From positions 228,121-244,571 of the forward strand of contig FR899623.1 in the NCBI GenBank assembly GCA_000437435.1: DNA of 16,451 nt, written 5' to 3'. Shown piece after piece: positions 13,901-16,451 of this stretch; position 1 is the stretch's first letter, and each line of letters starts with the position of its first letter. Made by a program: the position numbers and the translations under genes. This stretch comes from Clostridium sp. CAG:768 (GTDB lineage: Bacteria; Cyanobacteriota; Vampirovibrionia; Gastranaerophilales; Gastranaerophilaceae). The notes beneath the pieces are model-generated. The model saw only the letters and a program-made list of their open reading frames with translations. It was not told the DNA's origin and did not search any database.

Positions 13901-14485
13901 ATGAATTTTGATAACGGAGCACAATTTGATCCAGGATTTGTACAACACATGTCAGCTTTTGTTCCAAATATAGAATATATTTATGCAGGATTAAACAGAC
14001 TAAAAAATTTCACTCTGAAAAAAAATCAATTCAAAATGTATTACCCTAAAATTCAATCATTATTGAAAAATTATTTAGGTTTCTATCTTGGCTGTATTCT
14101 TTGGGCTGCATATATAAGTCAGCTTGATGAAAAACCTATTTTAAATAACTTATGCTTTGGTGGCGAATATTCCGAAAAAGAAACACTTAGCGAAGTTGAT
14201 TTTATATTGGATTACATTGAACAGCTAAAAAAAGATGTTAAATACTACACAGGTCAAGATTTCACTATTGACGAAAATAGTATTAATATCTTAAATGCTT
14301 ACAGAGAATTTTTAATCGCAAATAAAGGCTTTGTGGAAACAAAAACCACAAAAGATATAAAACTTCCAACTAATCTAAAAACACCATCTGACAAAGATTT
14401 GGAAGAAATATTATCAGGAATTGAAAAAGTAATCGATAACGGGAAATTGTATGAATTATTCCCATTAGCACAAAAGGTTTTATAA
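13901..14485 (+). CDS. Conserved-looking hypothetical protein upstream of nagZ
   Basis: A 194-residue protein I do not recognise. It has no signal peptide. A mildly hydrophobic segment, YLGFYLGCILWAAYISQL (about 58-75), could be one amphipathic or membrane-contacting helix. The rest looks helical and charged, with a LEEILSGIEKVIDNGKLYEL helix at the C-terminus. A strong purine-rich ribosome site (GGGAGAGGA, 13889-13897) precedes the ATG. TATAAAAT at 13877-13884 could be a second internal promoter. The stop lies 3 nt before nagZ, so the two are co-translated, suggesting a role linked to that enzyme. Gene reality is supported by length, codon pattern and spacing; function is open. Confidence 0.65.
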   Translation: MNFDNGAQFDPGFVQHMSAFVPNIEYIYAGLNRLKNFTLKKNQFKMYYPKIQSLLKNYLGFYLGCILWAAYISQLDEKPILNNLCFGGEYSEKETLSEVDFILDYIEQLKKDVKYYTGQDFTIDENSINILNAYREFLIANKGFVETKTTKDIKLPTNLKTPSDKDLEEILSGIEKVIDNGKLYELFPLAQKVL

Positions 14486-14488
14486 AAA

Positions 14489-15460
14489 ATGGATTTAAAA
14501 ACAAAATTATATCAAATGTTTATCTTAGGTACAGAAGGTGACGGTTACATTCAAGCACTAGAAAAAGGGCTTGGAGGAATGATTTTCTTTACAAAAGATA
14601 TTCAGTCAAAAGACCAATTCAAAAACTTGGTCTCTGATATTAAATCAAAAGCTCTAATTCCGCCTTTTTTATCAATAGATCAAGAAGGCGGTAGAGTTGA
14701 ACGTACTGAAAATATTCATAACGGTAAAAAATACCTATCTGCAAAATATGCTTATGAAAAAGGTGAAGACTTCTTACGCAATCAAACAAAAGAAATTGCT
14801 CTGGAATTAAAAAGTTATGGACTTAACTTAAATTTTGCACCTTGTATTGATGTCAACACAAATCCTAATAACCCAATTATCGGAGAACGAGCTTTTTCAA
14901 GTAACTCTGATGCGGTTATAAAATGTGAAAAAATAGTTTCTCAAACATATAGAGAGAACGGAATTATACCTTGTGCAAAACATTTTCCTGGACACGGGGA
15001 CGCTAATGCAGATAGTCACTTAACACTTCCTAAAATTAATCTACCGCTAGAAGAAATGGAAAAAACTCATATAAAACCTTTTGCCTCCTGTGCAAAAACA
15101 ATAGAAATGATAATGGTAGCACATCTTCACTGCACATGCTTTGAAAAGGATATAATTCCAACATCTTTAAGCAAAAACGCAATTTCTTATTTAAGAAATA
15201 AATTAGGTTTTGAAGGTATAATAATTTCTGATGATATGATAATGAAGGGTGCTACAAAATTTGGTTTTGTCAATGCCTGTGAAATGGGAATTCGTGCAGG
15301 TTTGAATATGTTTATTTACAGAAATTCCACACCTGAAATAATCAACATAATAGAAACAATTGCTCAAAAAGCATTAACAGACAAGGAACTCCAAGAAAAA
15401 ATTGAAAATTCATTCGAAAAAATAAATAATTTAAAATCTAAATTCTTAACAAATAAATAA
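14489..15460 (+). CDS. nagZ: Beta-N-acetylhexosaminidase, glycoside hydrolase family 3
   Basis: A 323-residue single-domain GH3 enzyme that removes N-acetylglucosamine from GlcNAc-1,6-anhydroMurNAc peptides in peptidoglycan recycling. SIDQEGGRVERT (Asp64) begins the active site. CAKHFPGHGDANADSH carries the NagZ signature with acid/base His177, and IIISDDMIMKG carries nucleophile Asp248. RAGLNMFIYRN near the end is the usual closing segment, where many homologues have 'GADMLL'. No signal peptide, so it acts in the cytoplasm, as expected for NagZ. The start is 3 nt after the previous stop with only a distant AAAGG, so it relies on coupling. The usual FTRN is FTKD here, a mild variant. pgeF in the same window is also linked to peptidoglycan metabolism. 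Confidence 0.9.
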   Translation: MDLKTKLYQMFILGTEGDGYIQALEKGLGGMIFFTKDIQSKDQFKNLVSDIKSKALIPPFLSIDQEGGRVERTENIHNGKKYLSAKYAYEKGEDFLRNQTKEIALELKSYGLNLNFAPCIDVNTNPNNPIIGERAFSSNSDAVIKCEKIVSQTYRENGIIPCAKHFPGHGDANADSHLTLPKINLPLEEMEKTHIKPFASCAKTIEMIMVAHLHCTCFEKDIIPTSLSKNAISYLRNKLGFEGIIISDDMIMKGATKFGFVNACEMGIRAGLNMFIYRNSTPEIINIIETIAQKALTDKELQEKIENSFEKINNLKSKFLTNK

Positions 15461-15471
15461 ATTTATTTATT
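15452..15471. repeat. 20-bp AT-only palindrome over convergent stops
   Basis: AATAAATAAATTTATTTATT is a perfect palindrome that contains the nagZ stop and the stop of the convergent remnant gene. With no G/C it makes a weak terminator at best, but it is the only terminator-like structure here. Confidence 0.35.
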
Positions 15472-15657
15472 AGATTTATAATTCAATAAATGATAAAAAT
15501 TTTCTCTTGGTAAATACATTCTATCAGAAAACATGTCAATTGGTATAACTTCATTGTTATCTATAAAATTTTGAATCATCTCGTTTTCTTTTTTATTTAA
15601 TTTTCTCAACCCTAATTTATAATAAAAAGCATCTGGAGAGGGCGGACACGTGAGCAA
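15463..15657 (-). pseudogene. C-terminal remnant, possibly of a GNAT-type acetyltransferase
   Basis: The frame reads SPDAFYYKLGLRKLNKKENE followed by about 35 more residues to the stop. The 'FYxKLGFxK' pattern is typical of the last helix and strand of GNAT acetyltransferases. The frame has no ATG and no ribosome site at its 5' end (only a TTG at 15657). Further upstream it runs through GC-rich sequence unlike the gene and reaches a stop at about 15711-15713. About two thirds of a normal GNAT would be missing. I read it as a truncated gene whose 5' part was replaced at about 15635. Family assignment rests on one short motif and is tentative; a real short protein is the alternative. Confidence 0.4.
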
Positions 15658-15678
15658 GAGGCTCCATTTATAGGCCCT
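15635..15678. other. GC-rich patch with potential RNA fold at a gene-remnant junction
   Basis: Bases 15635-15664 are about two thirds G+C in a region that is mostly A/T. AGGGC (15639-15643) can pair with GCCCT (15674-15678), enclosing a GAGC/GCTC hairpin (15652-15655 with 15661-15664, loop AAGAG) and a CACGTG palindrome (15647-15652). It marks where the acetyltransferase-like remnant loses similarity to a gene. It could be part of a small structured RNA, a recombination site or foreign DNA; I recognise no family. Confidence 0.35.
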
Positions 15679-15700
15679 ACAAATAGAATATTTATAGAGA

Positions 15701-15822
15701 AAAATTCCCTGCTAATTCAATTTTCAGGGAATTTTGAATTAACTTCGCAAAATTTTCCTTTTAAACACTTTCATAACAATACTTTTGGATAATTCCCTGT
15801 ATTATATAAAACAGGGAATTTT
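15701..15822. repeat. 122-bp non-coding element with 11-bp terminal inverted repeats (MITE-like)
   Basis: The element begins AAAATTCCCTG (15701-15711) and ends CAGGGAATTTT (15812-15822), a perfect 11-bp inverted repeat. Inside are two more copies: CAGGGAATTTT at 15725-15735 and AATTCCCTGT at 15791-15800. It therefore folds as two hairpins of similar stem or as one long structure. AATTCAA (15714-15720) and TTGAATT (15734-15740) offer a competing pairing. No open frame lies within and no clear target duplication is seen at the edges. It sits between two decayed genes. An alternative reading is a pair of AT-rich terminators. Confidence 0.5.
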
Positions 15823-15837
15823 ATAATCTGAAAAGGT

Positions 15838-16276
15838 TTATTTATGCTTTTTTACTTTCTTTTCAAGTTGTTTTTGCGTTTGTTTAACTGATTCCAAGAA
15901 GTGCTTTTCTACTTCTGATAATTCATCTTTGATTGTTTCCTTGTATTTTGCATATTCTGCAAGAGCCTTATTTTCAGCCTCTAACTTTGAAATTTTGCCA
16001 GGATTTTCAAGCAGCTCACTTCCTGTCATTTTTATTATTCCTTGAAACCTCTCTACTGACTTCATTTTGAGCTGTCAAGTAATCCTTGACAGCTCAAACT
16101 TCTAAAAGCTTACCTTCTTCAAAAATATGTTTAATATGCAAACTTATATTCTGTTTTGTCGTTTGAAACAGCTCTGCCATTTGATTTTGCGTAAGCCATA
16201 CTGTTTCATTTTCTATTCTTACATCAATCTTTGTTTGTCCGTCTTGTGTCTGGTAAATTATAATTTTATTTTCCAT
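15838..16276 (-). pseudogene. rhuM: RhuM-family protein, disrupted by nonsense codon and internal deletion
   Basis: The first 60 codons (16276-16097) match the N-terminus of RhuM-family proteins: IIIYQTQDGQTKIDVR, ENETVWLTQNQMAELFQTTK, QNISLHIKHIFEEGKL. A TGA at 16096-16094 stops it. The same frame continues with AVKDYLTAQNEVSREVSR, where RhuM proteins have 'NSVVKDYLT', so the TGA stands where a serine is expected. After that the frame is lost, and another frame (15838-16065) gives the RhuM C-terminus: ERFQGIIKMTGSELLENPGK and LSEVEKHFLESVK. Intact members are roughly 330 residues, so about 190 are missing between the pieces. RhuM was named from a Salmonella pathogenicity island and often lies beside type I restriction genes; its activity is not established. 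Clear promoter and AAAGGA ribosome site remain. Confidence 0.8.
16066..16098. repeat. 14-bp inverted repeat inside the rhuM pseudogene
   Basis: The arms are TTTGAGCTGTCAAG (16066-16079) and CTTGACAGCTCAAA (16085-16098), perfectly complementary around a 5-nt loop. The right arm contains the premature TGA (read on the minus strand). The repeat lies next to the deletion junction of the pseudogene. Confidence 0.85.
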
Positions 16277-16299
16277 GCTATAATCCTTTGTTTAAAACA

Positions 16300-16308
16300 A
16301 TTATAGCA
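16300..16308 (-). promoter_or_regulatory. Extended -10 promoter of the rhuM pseudogene
   Basis: Minus-strand TGCTATAAT is a perfect extended -10; the predicted start is near 16293. An inverted copy, TGCTATAAT on the plus strand at 16276-16284, overlaps the rhuM ATG and forms a second perfect extended -10 facing the other way. Confidence 0.55.
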
Positions 16309-16320
16309 TATATTTACACT

Positions 16321-16350
16321 AAAAAATCCCTACCACAATACTGGTAGGGA
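16321..16350 (-). terminator. Rho-independent terminator of the right-edge gene
   Basis: Stem TCCCTACCA (16327-16335) with TGGTAGGGA (16342-16350) and loop CAATAC. On the minus strand it is followed by a run of six T (16326-16321). It lies 14 nt downstream of the stop of the partial gene at the right edge. Confidence 0.85.
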
Positions 16351-16364
16351 ATCTCGCAGTTACA

Positions 16365-16451
16365 TTACAGATTTTCAGGATTATTTCGGAAATAATCTTC
16401 CAAGATTTTGCGCAAAGTATCTTTGTAGAACTTTTCATCTTCTTCGCTTGT
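16365..16451 (-). CDS. C-terminal end of an unidentified protein
   Basis: The last 28 codons of a minus-strand gene that enters from the right edge. They read TSEEDEKFYKDTLRKILEDY then FRNNPENL and a TAA stop at 16365-16367. The segment is a charged helix with no diagnostic motif. It is followed by a proper hairpin terminator, which supports a real gene end. It lies directly upstream of the rhuM remnant on the same strand. Since RhuM often neighbours type I restriction-modification genes, an HsdM, HsdR or similar subunit is one possibility, but nothing in these residues proves it. Confidence 0.6.
   Translation of the reverse strand, partial: TSEEDEKFYKDTLRKILEDYFRNNPENL

Noticed and set aside
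16094..16096. TGA in rhuM as a recoded sense codon
   Set aside because: The downstream frame is lost within about 20 codons and the middle of the protein is missing, so a plain nonsense mutation is simpler; no other in-frame TGA occurs in the well-supported genes here.
16066..16098. The rhuM inverted repeat as a transcription terminator
   Set aside because: No T-run follows on either strand, and the bases are translatable as RhuM sequence, so it arose within coding sequence.
1..16451. CRISPR array, tRNA or rRNA genes, complete insertion sequences
   Set aside because: No regular direct repeats with spacers, no tRNA-like T-arm with an acceptor stem, no conserved rRNA blocks and no transposase motifs were found by reading both strands.

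Overview
The window is about 30% GC or lower, packed with genes, and uses the standard bacterial code. The gene mix is a cytoplasmic calpain-family (C2) cysteine peptidase, a DUF2130 coiled-coil protein, GT2 glycosyltransferases, a fused PabB-PabC, PgeF, an aquaporin and NagZ. Together with several tiny secreted proteins this suggests a Gram-negative-type, low-GC host-associated bacterium. My best guess is a gut Vampirovibrionia/Melainabacteria (Candidatus Gastranaerophilales) genome. This is inference from composition and gene content; no rRNA or other phylogenetic marker is present.

Layout. Positions 1-89 hold the start of a macro-domain gene running off the left edge. Positions 239-3755 hold the calpain-like peptidase, DUF2130 protein, HD-domain hydrolase and a convergent XRE-type regulator. 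Positions 3756-3926 are an AT-rich, palindrome-rich control region between the regulator and the glycosyltransferases. Positions 3927-7467 hold two overlapping paralogous GT2 genes and a convergent third GT2 with fibronectin-III-like repeats at its N-terminus, probably for surface polysaccharide synthesis. Positions 7585-8593 hold three small secreted proteins of unknown function. Positions 8640-10807 encode the p-aminobenzoate (folate) enzymes PabB-PabC and PabA, convergent with pgeF (10802-11542). An aquaporin follows (11633-12268), then a strong bidirectional terminator and a small Cys-rich secreted protein. Positions 12662-15460 look like an operon: a secreted serine-hydrolase-like protein, an unknown protein and NagZ. 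NagZ and PgeF both act on peptidoglycan intermediates or their quality control.

The right end (15463-16451) is a decayed accessory region. It holds a short acetyltransferase-like remnant, a GC-rich patch that could fold, a 122-bp non-coding element with terminal inverted repeats, and a RhuM-family pseudogene. The pseudogene carries a nonsense codon, an internal deletion and a 14-bp inverted repeat. Last is the C-terminus of an unidentified gene with its own terminator.

Regulation. The most striking pattern is that three unrelated genes (pabB-pabC, pgeF and the secreted hydrolase) have an extended -10 box (TGn + hexamer) ending exactly 6 nt before the ATG, and no Shine-Dalgarno sequence. This predicts leaderless mRNAs. 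Two divergent gene pairs also have promoters that appear to overlap back to back at their -35 boxes. I found no CRISPR array, tRNA, rRNA or intact transposase.
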